Notes: generated by a model not told the origin, from the letters alone. Positions 1 to 10,318 are shown, counted from the first letter of the stretch. The stretch: DNA of 64,000 nt from Quadrisphaera setariae (GCF_008041935.1 NZ_VKAC01000006.1:62001-126000); one strand, 5' to 3'. Made by a program: numbers and translations.

Positions 1-1
1 T

Positions 2-553
2 GACGACGACGCCACCGCCGCGGCCGGTCCCGCGGAGGGCCACGCGCCCGCCGGCGAGGGCGGCGAGCGCCGCAGCCGCCTGGAGCGGCTCGAGGAGGAG
101 GGAGAGGTGGCGGCTGACTACCTCGAGGAGCTCCTGGACATCGCCGACCTCGACGGCGACATCGACATCGACGTCGAAGACGGCCGCGCCGCCGTGTCGG
201 TGGTCGCCGAGGGCAGCGACGCCGTCGCCCTGCGCCGGCTCGCCGGTCCGCGCGGCGAGGTGCTCGAGGCGCTGCAGGACCTGACCAGGCTCGCCGTCCA
301 GGCGCGCACCGGTGAGCGCAGCCGCCTCATGCTCGACGTGGCGGGCCACCGCGCTCGCCGGCGCGAGGAGCTGCAGGAGCTGGCCGCGCAGGCGGTGGCC
401 GAGGTCCAGCGCGACGGCGCCCCCGTGGCGCTGGAGCCGATGAACCCCTTCGAGCGCAAGGTCGTGCACGACGCCGTCGCGGCGGCCGGCCTGGTCAGCG
501 ACTCCGAGGGCGAGGAGCCCCACCGCCGCGTGGTGGTCTCCCCCGCCGCCTGA
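2..553 (+). CDS. jag: Jag/KhpB-type KH-R3H RNA-binding protein (5' partial)
   Basis: C-terminal part of the Jag/KhpB RNA-binding protein. The frame is open from the left edge, so the real start is outside the window. Visible are an acidic low-complexity stretch, the conserved block EGEVAADYLEELLDIADL, a KH domain with a GPRGEV (GxxG-type) loop, and a closing R3H element with ERKVVH (the R-x3-H signature). In Gram-positive bacteria the family binds many RNAs and is tied to cell elongation. The gene ends one base before the rsmG start; yidC is expected just upstream, the usual order beside oriC. A GTG at 107 falls inside the conserved block and is read as internal. Confidence 0.9.
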   Translation, partial: DDDATAAAGPAEGHAPAGEGGERRSRLERLEEEGEVAADYLEELLDIADLDGDIDIDVEDGRAAVSVVAEGSDAVALRRLAGPRGEVLEALQDLTRLAVQARTGERSRLMLDVAGHRARRREELQELAAQAVAEVQRDGAPVALEPMNPFERKVVHDAVAAAGLVSDSEGEEPHRRVVVSPAA

Positions 554-554
554 C

Positions 555-1385
555 GTGGCAGGCGACCCCGCCGAGCCCGCTCAGGCCACCGGGGAGCTCC
601 TGGCGCCGCGCGTCGTCGACGGTCGGCTGCCCGAGCCCGCCGGGCTGGCCGCGGCCGTGAGCACCGTCTTCGCCGCTCAGGACGACGACGGGGCCGGCCT
701 CGACCTGGCGCGCCGCTACGCCGGCCACCTGGCCACGACGGCCGTCGAGCGCGGCCTCGTCGGCCCGCGGGAGGTGCCCCGCCTGTGGGAGCGGCACGTG
801 CTCAACTGCGCCGTCGTCGGCGAGCTGCTCCCACCCGCCGCGCTGGTGGTGGACGTCGGCAGCGGCGCGGGCCTGCCGGGCCTCTGCCTGGCGCTGGCGC
901 GGCCGGACGCCACCGTGGTGCTCGTGGAGCCCCTGGAGCGGCGCGCGACGTGGCTGGGTGAGGTCGTGGAGGACCTCGGCATCGGCCGCCGCGTGCGCGT
1001 GGTGCGGGCCCGTGCCGAGGAGGTCGCCCCGGGCCGTCCCGGTGCGCTGCCGGCCGCTGACGTGGTGACCGCGCGCGCCGTGGCACCCCTGGAGCGCCTC
1101 GCGGGCTGGTGCCTCCCCCTCGCTCGCCGCGGAGGCCTCCTCCTGGCCCTGAAGGGCCGGAGCGCTGCAGAGGAGGTCGAGGCGGCGCGTGCGGCGCTGG
1201 CGCGCCTCGGGGGCCTCGACCCGCAGGTGCTGGAGGTCGGGAGCGGGCTCGTCGCGGTCCCGACCACCGTGGTGAGCGTTACTGTGGGTGCCGCCCCTCA
1301 CCCGGTCGGGGGTGCGCGAGGCGGAGAGGACGTCGGTGGTCGATCACGAGCGGCGCGGCAGCGCGCGCGGAAGCCACGTGGCTGA
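555..1385 (+). CDS. rsmG: 16S rRNA (guanine527-N7)-methyltransferase RsmG
   Basis: RsmG (GidB) methylates N7 of G527 in 16S rRNA using S-adenosylmethionine. The SAM-binding motif VDVGSGAGLPGLCLAL lies near residues 95-110, followed by the LVEPLERRATWL strand and the VTARAVAPLERL block typical of the family. At 276 aa it is slightly long because of a basic Gly/Arg-rich C-terminal tail. It starts at GTG one base after the jag stop and its 3' end overlaps the parA start, so jag-rsmG-parA-parB looks like one operon. Loss of RsmG gives low-level streptomycin resistance in several bacteria. Confidence 0.93.
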   Translation: MAGDPAEPAQATGELLAPRVVDGRLPEPAGLAAAVSTVFAAQDDDGAGLDLARRYAGHLATTAVERGLVGPREVPRLWERHVLNCAVVGELLPPAALVVDVGSGAGLPGLCLALARPDATVVLVEPLERRATWLGEVVEDLGIGRRVRVVRARAEEVAPGRPGALPAADVVTARAVAPLERLAGWCLPLARRGGLLLALKGRSAAEEVEAARAALARLGGLDPQVLEVGSGLVAVPTTVVSVTVGAAPHPVGGARGGEDVGGRSRAARQRARKPRG

Positions 1386-2667
1386 GCAGCCTCATGGAAC
1401 GCCCGAGGACGAGGAGCTCGCCCGTCGGGCGCTGCTCGCCCAGGCGATCCCGGACGCCGGCGAGGACACGCCGCTGGCGCGCCAGGCCGCCGAGGACGCC
1501 CGCCGGCGGATCCGGCTGCGGGGGCGGATGCTCCCCAAGCCCCCCCAGACGCGCGTCCTGACGGTCGCCAACCAGAAGGGCGGCGTCGGCAAGACCACGA
1601 GCGCGGTGAACCTGGCTGCCGCCCTGGCCCAGTGCGGGCTGCAGGTGCTCGTGCTCGACGTCGACCCCCAGGGCAACGCGTCCACGGCGCTGGGTGTGGC
1701 CCACGAGGACCGCACGCCGGGCACGTACGAGGTGCTGGTGGAGGGCCTGCCGCTGTCGGAGGCCGTGCGCCCGTGCCCGGACGTGCGCGGTCTGGAGGTC
1801 TGCCCCGCCAGCATCGACCTGGCCGGCGCGGAGATGGAGCTGGCGCAGGAGCCCGACATGGTGGCCCGCGTCTCCCTGCTCAGCCGCGCCCTGGCCGACC
1901 ACGTCGCCGAGCGCGAGGAGCAGGGACGTCCCCGCCTGGACTACGTCCTGCTGGACTGCCCGCCCAGCCTGGGCCTGATCACGCTCAACGCCCTGGTCGC
2001 GGCGCGCGAGGTGCTCATCCCCATCCAGTGCGAGTACTACGCGCTGGAGGGCCTGACGCAGCTGCGGAACAACATCGGCCTCGTGCAGCGGTCCCTGAAC
2101 CCGCAGCTGGAGATCAGCACGATCCTGCTGACGATGTACGACGCGCGCACGCGCCTGGCCCGCGAGGTGGCCGACGAGGTGCGCCGCGCCTTCCCCACCC
2201 GGGTGCTCGACACCACCATCCCGCGGTCGGTGCGCATCTCCGAGGCGCCCAGCCACGGCGAGACCGTGATGACCTACGACCCGGGCAACTCCGGGGCGCT
2301 GTCGTACCTGCAGGCCGCGCGCGAGCTGGTCGAGGGCCACCACGCCCGCCTGGCCGCTGCCGCGCCGGTCCCCGCCGACGCGGTCGAGGACCCCGAGGCG
2401 GTGGTCCCCGCTCCTGCGGAGCCCGGCGGTGCCACGGACCCGGCGGCCACGGCTGAGCAGACCGTCCCGGTCGCGCGGCTCGGGCAGCCCGAGCCGTCCG
2501 ACGCAGCAGAGGTCGAGGAGGGGGCGGACGCGGTCGACCAGACCGAGGAGCCCGAGCAGCCGGCGGCCGTCGTCGACCTCCGCAGCGGTCCCCTCGACCT
2601 GCGCGGCTCCTGGACGCCGGACCGCAGCACCGCCAGCGGCCGCCGCGCAGCGGAGCGCCGCGCATGA
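1336..2667 (+). CDS. parA: Chromosome partitioning ATPase ParA
   Basis: ParA (Soj) is the Walker-type ATPase that moves ParB-parS complexes. The deviant Walker A motif KGGVGKTT lies in [18 protein letters not shown]; the Walker B-type strand [11 protein letters not shown] and the [11 protein letters not shown] switch follow. An N-terminal extension of about 80 residues and an acidic Ala/Pro-rich C-terminal tail flank the core. GTG 1336 is chosen because GGAGAGGA sits 5 nt upstream. GTG 1378 (8-bp overlap with rsmG) and GTG 1288 are alternatives; none alters the ATPase core. The stop overlaps parB as ATGA. Confidence 0.93.
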   Translation: MVDHERRGSARGSHVAEQPHGTPEDEELARRALLAQAIPDAGEDTPLARQAAEDARRRIRLRGRMLPKPPQTRVLTVANQKGGVGKTTSAVNLAAALAQCGLQVLVLDVDPQGNASTALGVAHEDRTPGTYEVLVEGLPLSEAVRPCPDVRGLEVCPASIDLAGAEMELAQEPDMVARVSLLSRALADHVAEREEQGRPRLDYVLLDCPPSLGLITLNALVAAREVLIPIQCEYYALEGLTQLRNNIGLVQRSLNPQLEISTILLTMYDARTRLAREVADEVRRAFPTRVLDTTIPRSVRISEAPSHGETVMTYDPGNSGALSYLQAARELVEGHHARLAAAAPVPADAVEDPEAVVPAPAEPGGATDPAATAEQTVPVARLGQPEPSDAAEVEEGADAVDQTEEPEQPAAVVDLRSGPLDLRGSWTPDRSTASGRRAAERRA

Positions 2668-3893
2668 GCGAGCGCAAGCGCGGCCTGGGCCGGGGCCTGG
2701 GCGCCCTCATCCCCGACGCCGTGTCCCCGGAGGTCACCGGGCAGCTGCGCGCCGTCAGCGCGCCCGAGCGCCCCGACCGTCGTCCGGAGCCGCAGGTCCT
2801 CGACCGCGCCGACCGCCGTCCCGAGCCCGCCGAGGGCGACGGCGCCGGCAGCGGTGCTCCCGCTGACGGCCCCGGTGGCCGCGTCATCGACCTGCGCGAC
2901 GGAGCCCCGGCGGCCCCCAGCTGGCAGGCGCCGCGCCGTCCCGGCTCCCGGGCCGCCGCGCGCGACGAGGACCTGCTGCCCATCCCGGGCACGTGGTTCG
3001 CCGAGGTGCCCATCGGGTCGGTCAGCCCCAACCCGCGCCAGCCGCGCCAGGTCTTCGACGAGGACGCGCACGCCGAGCTCGTGCACAGCGTCAAGGAGAT
3101 CGGCGTCCTGCAGCCGGTGGTCGTCCGACCGCTGCGCCGGGTCGACGGCAGCACGCCGCCTCCGGGTGAGCAGATGTCGTTCGAGCTGGTCATGGGTGAG
3201 CGGCGCTGGCGCGCCGCGGAGAGCGCCGGCCTCACGACGGTGCCCGCCATCGTCAGGGACACCACCGACGAGGACCTCCTGCGCGACGCGCTGCTGGAGA
3301 ACCTCCACCGCGCCGACCTCAACCCCCTCGAGGAGGCGGCGGCCTACCAGCAGCTCCTCGACGACTTCGGCTGCACGCACGACTCCCTCGCCCAGCGCCT
3401 GGGCAGGTCCCGTCCGCAGATCTCCAACACGATCCGCCTCCTGCGGCTGCCCCCGACGGTGGCCCGCCGCGTGGCCGCCGGTGTCATCTCCGCAGGTCAT
3501 GCGCGGGCCCTCCTCGGGCTGCCGACGGCGGACGCCATGGAGCGCCTGGCGCAGCGGATCGTGGCCGAGGGCCTGTCGGTGCGCACGACTGAGGAGCTGG
3601 TGGCCCTGGGCGGCGTCGGCCAGGCCCGGCCGAGCCGCCCGCAGGTGCGCGCCGCGGCGCCCGTGCTGGACGACCTCGCCGCCCGCCTGTCTGACCGCTT
3701 CGACACCCGGGTGAGCGTGGCCATGGGCGCCAAGAAGGGGCGCCTGACGGTCGAGTTCGCGACCCTGGAGGACCTCGACCGCATCCTCGGGTCGTTGGCC
3801 CCGGGTGAGTCAGGGGTCTTCCAGGCCACCGCTGATGACGTGATCGACGCCGACGGCGCTGGGGGCCCGACCGGTCCCTCGAGCGCCTCCTGA
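2664..3893 (+). CDS. parB: Chromosome partitioning protein ParB
   Basis: ParB (Spo0J) is a CTP-dependent DNA clamp that loads at parS near oriC. N-terminal motifs are [10 protein letters not shown] (box I), [12 protein letters not shown] (CTP-binding box II) and [14 protein letters not shown] (box III). A helix-turn-helix follows in [19 protein letters not shown] and a C-terminal dimerisation part ends the protein. Residues 25-105 are a low-complexity linker rich in Pro and Arg. The start ATG overlaps the parA stop (ATGA), implying coupled translation. Candidate binding sites in this window are near-matches to GTTCCACGTGGAAC, for example at 14942 and 17960. Confidence 0.95.
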   Translation: MSERKRGLGRGLGALIPDAVSPEVTGQLRAVSAPERPDRRPEPQVLDRADRRPEPAEGDGAGSGAPADGPGGRVIDLRDGAPAAPSWQAPRRPGSRAAARDEDLLPIPGTWFAEVPIGSVSPNPRQPRQVFDEDAHAELVHSVKEIGVLQPVVVRPLRRVDGSTPPPGEQMSFELVMGERRWRAAESAGLTTVPAIVRDTTDEDLLRDALLENLHRADLNPLEEAAAYQQLLDDFGCTHDSLAQRLGRSRPQISNTIRLLRLPPTVARRVAAGVISAGHARALLGLPTADAMERLAQRIVAEGLSVRTTEELVALGGVGQARPSRPQVRAAAPVLDDLAARLSDRFDTRVSVAMGAKKGRLTVEFATLEDLDRILGSLAPGESGVFQATADDVIDADGAGGPTGPSSAS

Positions 3894-3912
3894 CGCCCCC
3901 GGAGCCCGGGGC

Positions 3913-4551
3913 GTGTCCCGCCGCGTCGCGCCGCTGACCCTCGAGGCGCTGTCCGACCTGCCGACCCGCTGCCGCGGGTGCGTGGCGTGGGAGCTCGACC
4001 CCGTCTCCGCGGGTCGCGCCGTCGCCGCGGGCGGCACCGCCTTCGAGAAGGAGGCGTGGCTGTCCGAGGTGCTCCTGCAGTGGGGCTCGGCGGGGCGGCT
4101 GGCGTACGTCGACGACGCTCTCGTCGGCTTCGTCACCTACGCGCCTCCCGTGCACGTGCCGCGCTCGCGCGCGTTCCCCACCTCGCCGGTGAGCGGTGAC
4201 GCCGTGCTGCTGATGACCGGGTACGTCGAGCAGCAGCACCGCGGCGGTGGCATCGCCCGGATGCTGGTGCAGAGCGCTGCCAAGGACCTCACCCAGCGCG
4301 GCGTGCGCGCGATCGAGGCGTTCGGCGTCGCCGGGACCGAGGTGGACGCGCTGGACGCCGGCCTGTCGGCCGGGTGCATGGTCCCGGCGGCCTTCTTCGA
4401 GGCCGTGGGCTTCACCGTGGTCAGGCCCCACCACCGCTACCCGCGTCTGCGGCTGGAGCTGAGGACCGCGCTGTCGTGGCGCGAGGACGTCGAGGCGGCC
4501 CTGGAGCGCATCCTGGGCCGCGCGCGCGTCCCCGTCCTCTCCGGGGTCTGA
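3913..4551 (+). CDS. GNAT-family N-acetyltransferase
   Basis: Protein of the GCN5-related acetyltransferase fold, 212 aa, starting at GTG 19 bp after parB. The acetyl-CoA-binding region is visible as MTGYVEQQHRGGGIARMLVQ (the Q/RxxGxG/A loop), followed by the EAVGFTVVRPHHRYPRLRLEL C-terminal strand block. A GNAT of this type sits between parB and the thioredoxin genes in many Actinobacteria (the Rv3916c position in M. tuberculosis). Its substrate is unknown to me. It converges on trxA, with a long hairpin terminator between. Confidence 0.8.
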   Translation: MSRRVAPLTLEALSDLPTRCRGCVAWELDPVSAGRAVAAGGTAFEKEAWLSEVLLQWGSAGRLAYVDDALVGFVTYAPPVHVPRSRAFPTSPVSGDAVLLMTGYVEQQHRGGGIARMLVQSAAKDLTQRGVRAIEAFGVAGTEVDALDAGLSAGCMVPAAFFEAVGFTVVRPHHRYPRLRLELRTALSWREDVEAALERILGRARVPVLSGV

Positions 4552-4597
4552 GCCGGCTCGGCGGGGTCCTCAGCGGAGCGCACAGGGCCTCGCACTG

Positions 4598-4653
4598 CTG
4601 ACGACGACGAAGGCCCCCGACCTGTGCAGGTCGGGGGCCTTCGTCGTCGTCAG
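4598..4653. terminator. Bidirectional hairpin terminator between the GNAT gene and trxA
   Basis: Perfect 27-bp inverted repeat: left arm 4598-4624, 2-nt loop (TG), right arm 4627-4653, with a GC-rich core and GACGACGA/TCGTCGTC ends. It lies between two convergent genes, so it can serve both strands. No U-tract follows, which is usual in high-GC actinobacteria. Confidence 0.9.
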
Positions 4654-4657
4654 CGGG

Positions 4658-4981
4658 TCAGCCGATGAACTCGGCGAGCTCCCGCTCGAGGACGGGCTTG
4701 GGACGGGCGCCGATGATCTGCTTCACCAGCTCACCGCCCTTGTAGACGTTGAGGGTGGGGATGGAGGTGATGCCGTACGCCGCGGAGGTGCGCGGGTTCT
4801 CGTCGGTGTTCACCTTGACGACGTCGAGGACCTCGGCGTGCTCGCCGGCGATCTCCTCGATGATGGGGGAGACCTGGCGGCACGGGCCGCACCAGGGCGC
4901 CCAGAAGTCGACGAGGACGGGCTTGTCGTTCTGCAGCACCTCGGTGTCGAAGGTGGCGTCGGTGACGGCGCGAGCGGTCAT
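4658..4981 (-). CDS. trxA: Thioredoxin
   Basis: Canonical 107-aa cytosolic thioredoxin. The redox centre WCGPC lies in VDFWAPWCGPCRQVSP near residues 28-40, and the cis-proline loop is SIPTLNVYKGG. It reduces protein disulfides with electrons from TrxB, encoded 56 bp upstream on the same strand. In M. tuberculosis the same slot holds trxC beside trxB2. The start is ATG. Confidence 0.97.
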   Translation of the reverse strand: MTARAVTDATFDTEVLQNDKPVLVDFWAPWCGPCRQVSPIIEEIAGEHAEVLDVVKVNTDENPRTSAAYGITSIPTLNVYKGGELVKQIIGARPKPVLERELAEFIG

Positions 4982-5037
4982 GGCTGTTCCTCTCGGTCTG
5001 CGGGCGGGTCGGTGGTGGTGCGGGAGCGGGCGAGCGG

Positions 5038-6039
5038 TCAGCCGACGGCGGTGGCCTCGGCCACCTCTTCGGCCTCGACCGCGGCGACCCGCGGGGAGTC
5101 GGTGTCGGCCAGGGCGGCCAGGTACCGCTCGGCGTCGAGGGCCGCGACGGTGCCGGAGGCGGCCGCGGTGATGGCCTGGCGGTACTCGTGGTCGACCACG
5201 TCCCCGCAGGCGAAGACGCCCGGCAGGTTGGTGCGCGAGGAGCGCCCCTCCACCGCGACGTAGCCCTTGTCGTCCAGGTCCACCTGGCCGCGGAAGAGGT
5301 CGACGCGGGGCTCGTGGCCGATGGCCACGAACACGCCGGCCACGGGCAGCTCGGACAGCTCGTCCGTCACGGTGTCGCGCAGGCGCAGGCCGGTGACCTT
5401 GTCACCACCCACGACGTCCTCCACGGCGCTGTTCCAGGCGTAGCGGATCTTGGGGTCGTTCTGCGCGCGGCGCTGCATGATCTTCGAGGCGCGCAGCTCG
5501 TCGCGGCGGTGCACCAGCGTTACCGAGTCGGCGAAGCGCGACAGGAACGTCGCCTCCTCCAGCGCCGAGTCGCCCCCGCCGACCACCGCGACGTCCTTGC
5601 CCTTGAAGAAGAAGCCGTCGCAGGTGGCGCACCAGGAGACCCCGTGGCCGGAGAGGCGCTTCTCGTTGGGCAGGCCCAGCTCGCGGTAGGCGGAGCCGGT
5701 GGCGAGCACGACCACGCGGGCGCGGTAGGTCTCCCCCAGGCCGGTGCGCACCACCTTGACGTCACCGGTGAGGTCCAGCTCGACGGCGTCGTCGTAGACG
5801 ACCTCCGCGCCGAACCGCTCGGCCTGGGCCTGCATGCGCTCCATGAGCTCGGGGCCCATGAGGCCCTCGGGGAAGCCCGGGAAGTTCTCGACCTCGGTGG
5901 TGTTCATGAGGGCTCCGCCGACCGTGACGGAACCCGCCACCACGACGGGGTGCAGGTCGGCGCGGGCGGCGTAGATGGCCGCCGTCCAGCCTGCGGGTCC
6001 CGATCCCACGATCACCAGGTCGCGGACGTCATCGGGCAC
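5038..6039 (-). CDS. trxB: Thioredoxin-disulfide reductase
   Basis: NADPH-dependent flavoprotein that reduces thioredoxin. The FAD site is [16 protein letters not shown] at the N terminus, the redox-active CxxC is [10 protein letters not shown] near residue 140, the NADPH fold is [15 protein letters not shown], and the C-terminal FAD motif is [19 protein letters not shown] 6039 is chosen because GGGGAGA stands 5 nt upstream and it begins [14 protein letters not shown], giving a normal 333-aa protein. The frame runs open further upstream but without family similarity. It forms an operon with trxA. Confidence 0.96.
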   Translation of the reverse strand: MPDDVRDLVIVGSGPAGWTAAIYAARADLHPVVVAGSVTVGGALMNTTEVENFPGFPEGLMGPELMERMQAQAERFGAEVVYDDAVELDLTGDVKVVRTGLGETYRARVVVLATGSAYRELGLPNEKRLSGHGVSWCATCDGFFFKGKDVAVVGGGDSALEEATFLSRFADSVTLVHRRDELRASKIMQRRAQNDPKIRYAWNSAVEDVVGGDKVTGLRLRDTVTDELSELPVAGVFVAIGHEPRVDLFRGQVDLDDKGYVAVEGRSSRTNLPGVFACGDVVDHEYRQAITAAASGTVAALDAERYLAALADTDSPRVAAVEAEEVAEATAVG

Positions 6040-6149
6040 GTGGGTCTCCCCTCGAAGGCGGTTGCGCCGGGTCCCGCTGCTGGTCACGGGGCGCGAGTCG
6101 TTCAACCGATCGTAGGGGCCGGTCTGTTCCCGACCGTGCTCCCGACCCG

Positions 6150-8429
6150 TCAGCGCGCGGAGACCTCGTCGACGGTCGCGGCGTACCCGGACGACGTCTG
6201 CGGGAGCTCGGTGAACCAGAGCAGCAGGTGGGTGGCGGTCGTCGGCTGGTCCAGGGGGATCTCGACGGTGGCGCCACCGGTGCCCGCTGCGGTGGTGGCC
6301 ACGACGGTGCTGCCCTCGTAGCCGCCGTCGGGGCTGCTGCGGACCTCCAGGCGACCGCCGGTGCCCTCGGTGCGCAGCTGCAGCGACGTGACGGTGCTCG
6401 GTGTCGTGCCGTCGCCCAGCACGAGACCCAGCCCCACGCCGCGCTTGAGGTTGCCCAGCGCCGCGTTGCTGTAGGTGCTCGAGCGCCACTGGGTGGCGGG
6501 GTCGCCGTCGACGGCGCGCGAGGCGGCCGCGTCGTTCTCGCTGCTGTCGCCGAAGGGGTCCTGGGCGAGCGCGCTCGTGATCTCACCGGCGCCCTCGACG
6601 ACCTCGGGCGCACCCGGGGCGGAGGAGCCACCACCCTGGGCGGTCGGGTCTGCGGGCGCAGAGGCGGACGCCCCCGGCGCCGTCGTGTCCGAGGGCGTGA
6701 TGCCCAGGGCCCCGGCGATCTGCGAGCCCCTCAGCCCCAGCACCACCACGGCCGCCAGCAGCGCGAGGACGAGGACGACGAGGACGGCGAGGAGCGGTCC
6801 GCGCCGGCGCCGCTCCTCGCTGGTCGGGGCGTGGCGCGGTGCTGCCACGGCCTCGGCGCCGGCGGGCGCGTGACCCCAGCCGGCGCTGACCCAGTCGGTG
6901 GAGTCGGTGTCGGAGAACGCGGCGGTGGCGCGTGAGGTAACGCCCGGGGCGTCGTGCCGAGCGGGGCGCGCCGGCGCGACCGGAGTCGTCGCGACGGGCG
7001 CTGCGGGCGCGGGGCGCTGCGGCGCGGGCGCCGCTGGCCGCACCTGCGGCTGCAGGTGCTGGGTGGGGCGCGGCTGCGCCGTGGGAGCGCCGCGGCGCTC
7101 GTCGTCGTCCAGGGGAGCCGTGGCGGTCGCGGGCGCGGCGGCCGCAGCCCGCTCCAGGGCGGGCGGCACCTGGCGACGGGGACCGGTGACCGGTCCGAGG
7201 AGGGCGTCGAACGCGTCCTCCCCGTGCGCGGCGCGCTCGGCCTCGCGCTCGGCGCGGCGCTGGGCGGCCCTGCGCTCGGCCCGGGTGGTGTGGACGACGG
7301 GCTCGTCCTCACCAGCACCGGCGAAGTGCAGACCGGGGCCCCCGCCGAGGCGGGCCCGGGTCGGCGCGGACGCCCAGGCACCTGCGGCGCCGGACGTGGC
7401 TCCGGCCGGTGGCGCGGTGCCGCTGGTCGCCTCGACGGTGGCCTCGTCCGTCGACTGCTCGGCGTCCTGGGCGTCCGGCCCGGCAGGAGCCGCCTGGGCG
7501 CTCCACGCGCCCGCGAGCCCCGGGGTCGCGGGCAGTCCGAGGGCCGTGCGCGTCACAGGGCCGGTGGCGCTGCCCCAGGGCGCCAGGGCGGCGGCGACGT
7601 CCGCGGGGGAGGTAGGTCCCTCGCGGTAGGGACCCAGCACCGCGGCGCACAGGGCGTCGAGGTCGTGGGGGACTCCCGAGGTCAGCTCACCAGGAGTGAC
7701 CGGGCTGCCACCTCGACCCGTGGGCGCCGCGCCCAGGGCTCCGCACCGGCCCGCGGGCCACAGGCCCGTCAGGGCCGCGTACAGCACCCGCACCAGGCCT
7801 TCCGCGTCGTCGCGGTCGGCCTCGGCGGGGGAGCGCGGGGGCAGGCCGGCGGCGGCGCTGGCCACCTCGAGGCCCAGCACGCTGACAGCGCCGTCCGCCG
7901 TGAGGGCCACGGCACCGGGCTCGAGGCGGCGGTGGTGCAGGCCGGAGCGGCTGGCCCGGGCGAGCACGGCGGCCGCCTCGCCCACCAGCGCCCGCGCGCG
8001 GGCGGCGGGCAGCGGCGACTCGCGGAGCAGCTCGGCCAGCGTGCGACCGGGGGAGCGCTCGGTGACCACCCAGCCCAGGGCGGTGCCGTCCACGGCCCGC
8101 TCCAGGCCCACGTCGAGCAGGTGCGGCAGCCGCTCGTCCTCCAGGGTCGCGGAGCGGCGGGCCGCGTCGACGGCCTCGGCGGCGGTGGGACCGGACACCA
8201 CGGTGACCACCACGGGGCGCAGCAGCTGGTCGTCCTCGCCGTCCCAGGTGGCCCAGGCGCCGTCCTTGGTGCGGCGCTGCAGCAGGCGGTACCTGCCGTC
8301 CAGGAGGACGCCGACGGACCCGGCGACGGTGCGCGCGCGGCCCGCGGTGCGGACGGCCGAGGACGGGCCCGCCCCCACCGGGGCGGGCTCCTCGCCGCGG
8401 GAGGGCAGGGGCGTGGTGCTGTCTGCCAC
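6150..8429 (-). CDS. Membrane-anchored pseudokinase with extracytoplasmic discoidin-like domain (MviN-associated)
   Basis: 759-aa protein with three parts. Residues about 40-270 are protein-kinase-like ([23 protein letters not shown]), but the catalytic loop reads [12 protein letters not shown] instead of HRDxxxxN and no DFG is visible, so it should be catalytically dead. A Pro/Ala-rich linker follows to about residue 540. One transmembrane helix ([21 protein letters not shown]) leads to an extracytoplasmic domain with [17 protein letters not shown], resembling F5/8-type galactose-binding folds. In M. tuberculosis an equivalent pseudokinase and ectodomain are fused to the C terminus of MviN and bind the FHA protein FhaA; here the module is a separate gene 254 bp downstream of murJ. 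SD AGGAGCTGAG precedes GTG 8429. Confidence 0.8.
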   Translation of the reverse strand: MADSTTPLPSRGEEPAPVGAGPSSAVRTAGRARTVAGSVGVLLDGRYRLLQRRTKDGAWATWDGEDDQLLRPVVVTVVSGPTAAEAVDAARRSATLEDERLPHLLDVGLERAVDGTALGWVVTERSPGRTLAELLRESPLPAARARALVGEAAAVLARASRSGLHHRRLEPGAVALTADGAVSVLGLEVASAAAGLPPRSPAEADRDDAEGLVRVLYAALTGLWPAGRCGALGAAPTGRGGSPVTPGELTSGVPHDLDALCAAVLGPYREGPTSPADVAAALAPWGSATGPVTRTALGLPATPGLAGAWSAQAAPAGPDAQDAEQSTDEATVEATSGTAPPAGATSGAAGAWASAPTRARLGGGPGLHFAGAGEDEPVVHTTRAERRAAQRRAEREAERAAHGEDAFDALLGPVTGPRRQVPPALERAAAAAPATATAPLDDDERRGAPTAQPRPTQHLQPQVRPAAPAPQRPAPAAPVATTPVAPARPARHDAPGVTSRATAAFSDTDSTDWVSAGWGHAPAGAEAVAAPRHAPTSEERRRRGPLLAVLVVLVLALLAAVVVLGLRGSQIAGALGITPSDTTAPGASASAPADPTAQGGGSSAPGAPEVVEGAGEITSALAQDPFGDSSENDAAASRAVDGDPATQWRSSTYSNAALGNLKRGVGLGLVLGDGTTPSTVTSLQLRTEGTGGRLEVRSSPDGGYEGSTVVATTAAGTGGATVEIPLDQPTTATHLLLWFTELPQTSSGYAATVDEVSAR

Positions 8430-8626
8430 CTCAGCTCCTCCAGTCGTCGCTCAGCGTGCGTCCGCGCTCTCCCAGCGCAGTCGTCGAACACTGGATGGTA
8501 CGGGGAGCCGATCCTCTGCGCCGTGATCCAGTAGCGCGTGTCGTGCCCGTCAGAAGGGCCGCCAGAGGTGGCTCGCGGTGGTTCGGCGGGCTTCGTCCCG
8601 GACTGCCCCGCCGCCCGGGAACGGCA

Positions 8627-8659
8627 GAGGGGACCGTCCCCGAGCGGGCCGGTCCCCTC
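8627..8659 (-). terminator. Hairpin downstream of murJ
   Basis: 10-bp perfect stem (8627-8636 with 8650-8659, GAGGGGACCG arms) and a 13-nt loop, 25 bp beyond the murJ stop. The rest of the 254-bp gap (8430-8683) should hold the promoter of the pseudokinase gene; I see no other clear element there. Confidence 0.6.
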
Positions 8660-8683
8660 CGTCAGCAGCGGGCGGGCTCGTCG

Positions 8684-10318
8684 TCAGCGACGGCCGAGCG
8701 GACCGGGAAGGCGGCGCAGCAGCGGCCGGACCTCTTCCACGTGGAGCACCCGCAGCCCCACCGCGTACACGAGGACGACGACGGCGCCCCCGACCACGGC
8801 CAGGACCGCTGCGCCGACGTAGCCACGCTCCAGGAGCCCGTCGAGAGGTCGGACGGTGAGCAGCCCCAGCGCCGTGGCGACCGCGCCGATGACGAGGAGG
8901 CGGATGTGGGTGCGGACGACCCGGGCGCCGTCGACACCCCCGAGCCGCTTGCGGAGGGCCAGGACACCGACGACGGCGCCGACCCACTGGGACACGACGA
9001 GGCCGGCAGCCACGCCCTCGATGCGCACCGCGGGCGGCAGCGCGAAGGTGGTGAGTGAGACGGACACCCACAGCGCGGTCGTCAGCGCCTGGACGAAGAA
9101 GGGCGTCCTGGCGTCCTCGAGGGCGTAGAAGCCCCGCTGCACGAGGTAGGTGGCGCTGAAAGGGACGAGTCCCAGGGCGACGACGGCGATGACGCGAGCC
9201 AGGACGGCACCATCGTCCGGCCGGCCTCCTGCGAGCAGCACACCGGTCGGGCCGTTGAGCGCGACCAGGCCAGCGCTGGCCACCACGGTGGCGACGGCGA
9301 CCGTCCGCAGCCCCGAGGAGACGTCCATCCTCAGCGCTGCGAGGTCACCCTCGGCCGCCGCCCGGCTCATCCTCGTGAAGAGCGCCGTCACGAGCGACAC
9401 CGTCACCAGGGAGTGGGGGAGCATGAACACCAGGAAGGCGGAGCTCCACACGGTGTTGCCGGCAGCGTCGCCGCCGCTGACGCTGCTGCCCACGTTGGCG
9501 ATGACGAAGGCGCTGCCCTGGCTGAGGAGCAGGGCGCCGAAGGTCCACCCTGCGACCCGACCCGCGCTGCGCAGCCCCATCCCGCGCACGCCCCACCGGG
9601 GTCGGAGACGGACGCCCGCTCGCCGCAGGACCGGCAGCAGCACCAGCGCCTGCGCGACCACCCCGAGCGTCGACGTCCCGGCGAGCACCGCGATCTGCGC
9701 CGGGGTCCAGGCCGCGGCGGAGACGTCCTTGCCCACCGTGCCGAACGCCAGGAAGAACACGCCCAGGCCCGCCAGACCCACCACGTTGTTCACGACCGGT
9801 GCCCACATGTAGGCGCCGAACCGGCCCTTGGCGTTGAGGATCTGGCCGAGCAGCGTGTAGAGCGCGTAGAAGAAGACCTGCGGCAGGCACCAGAAGCCGA
9901 AGGCGACGGCGAGGGTCCGTTGAGCCGGGTCGGCGCTGAACGTCGTCAGCAGGATGACGAGGGGGGCGGCCGCGACGAGGACCGCCGTGACCGCGGCGAG
10001 CGCCACGACGGCGGCCGTCACGAGGCGGTCGAGGTACTCGGCGCCGCCGTCGGGACGCTGCATGGCGCGCACCACCTGGGGCACGAGCACGGCGTTGAGC
10101 ACGCCGCCGGCGATGAGCAGGTAGAGCATGTTGGGAACGGTGTTGGCGACGGTGAAGGCGTTCGCACCAGCTCCGACGGCGCTGATGAGCGCAGCGAGGA
10201 GCGAGACGCGCACGAAGCCGAGGACGCGGGAGACCGCCGTCCCCGCCGCCATCACCGCGCTGGCCCGTCCCAGGGCCGCTCCGCTGAGGGACCGGCGCTC
10301 GGAACGGGCTTCAGCCAC
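8684..10318 (-). CDS. murJ: Lipid II flippase MurJ (MviN family)
   Basis: Polytopic membrane protein of 544 aa that flips lipid II across the membrane for peptidoglycan synthesis. Family hallmarks are VLGFVRVSLLAAL near the N terminus, ANAFTVANTVPNMLYLLIAGGVLNAVLVPQ, and the LGQILNAKGRFGAYMWAPVVNN segment; about 14 hydrophobic helices are visible. GTG 10318 is chosen because it overlaps the end of the upstream DUF6049 gene by 8 bp, indicating coupling, and gives VAEARSERRSLSG. The longer frame to 10459 would add a low-complexity tail inside the neighbouring gene. It lacks the C-terminal pseudokinase fusion of mycobacterial MviN. Confidence 0.94.
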   Translation of the reverse strand: MAEARSERRSLSGAALGRASAVMAAGTAVSRVLGFVRVSLLAALISAVGAGANAFTVANTVPNMLYLLIAGGVLNAVLVPQVVRAMQRPDGGAEYLDRLVTAAVVALAAVTAVLVAAAPLVILLTTFSADPAQRTLAVAFGFWCLPQVFFYALYTLLGQILNAKGRFGAYMWAPVVNNVVGLAGLGVFFLAFGTVGKDVSAAAWTPAQIAVLAGTSTLGVVAQALVLLPVLRRAGVRLRPRWGVRGMGLRSAGRVAGWTFGALLLSQGSAFVIANVGSSVSGGDAAGNTVWSSAFLVFMLPHSLVTVSLVTALFTRMSRAAAEGDLAALRMDVSSGLRTVAVATVVASAGLVALNGPTGVLLAGGRPDDGAVLARVIAVVALGLVPFSATYLVQRGFYALEDARTPFFVQALTTALWVSVSLTTFALPPAVRIEGVAAGLVVSQWVGAVVGVLALRKRLGGVDGARVVRTHIRLLVIGAVATALGLLTVRPLDGLLERGYVGAAVLAVVGGAVVVLVYAVGLRVLHVEEVRPLLRRLPGPLGRR

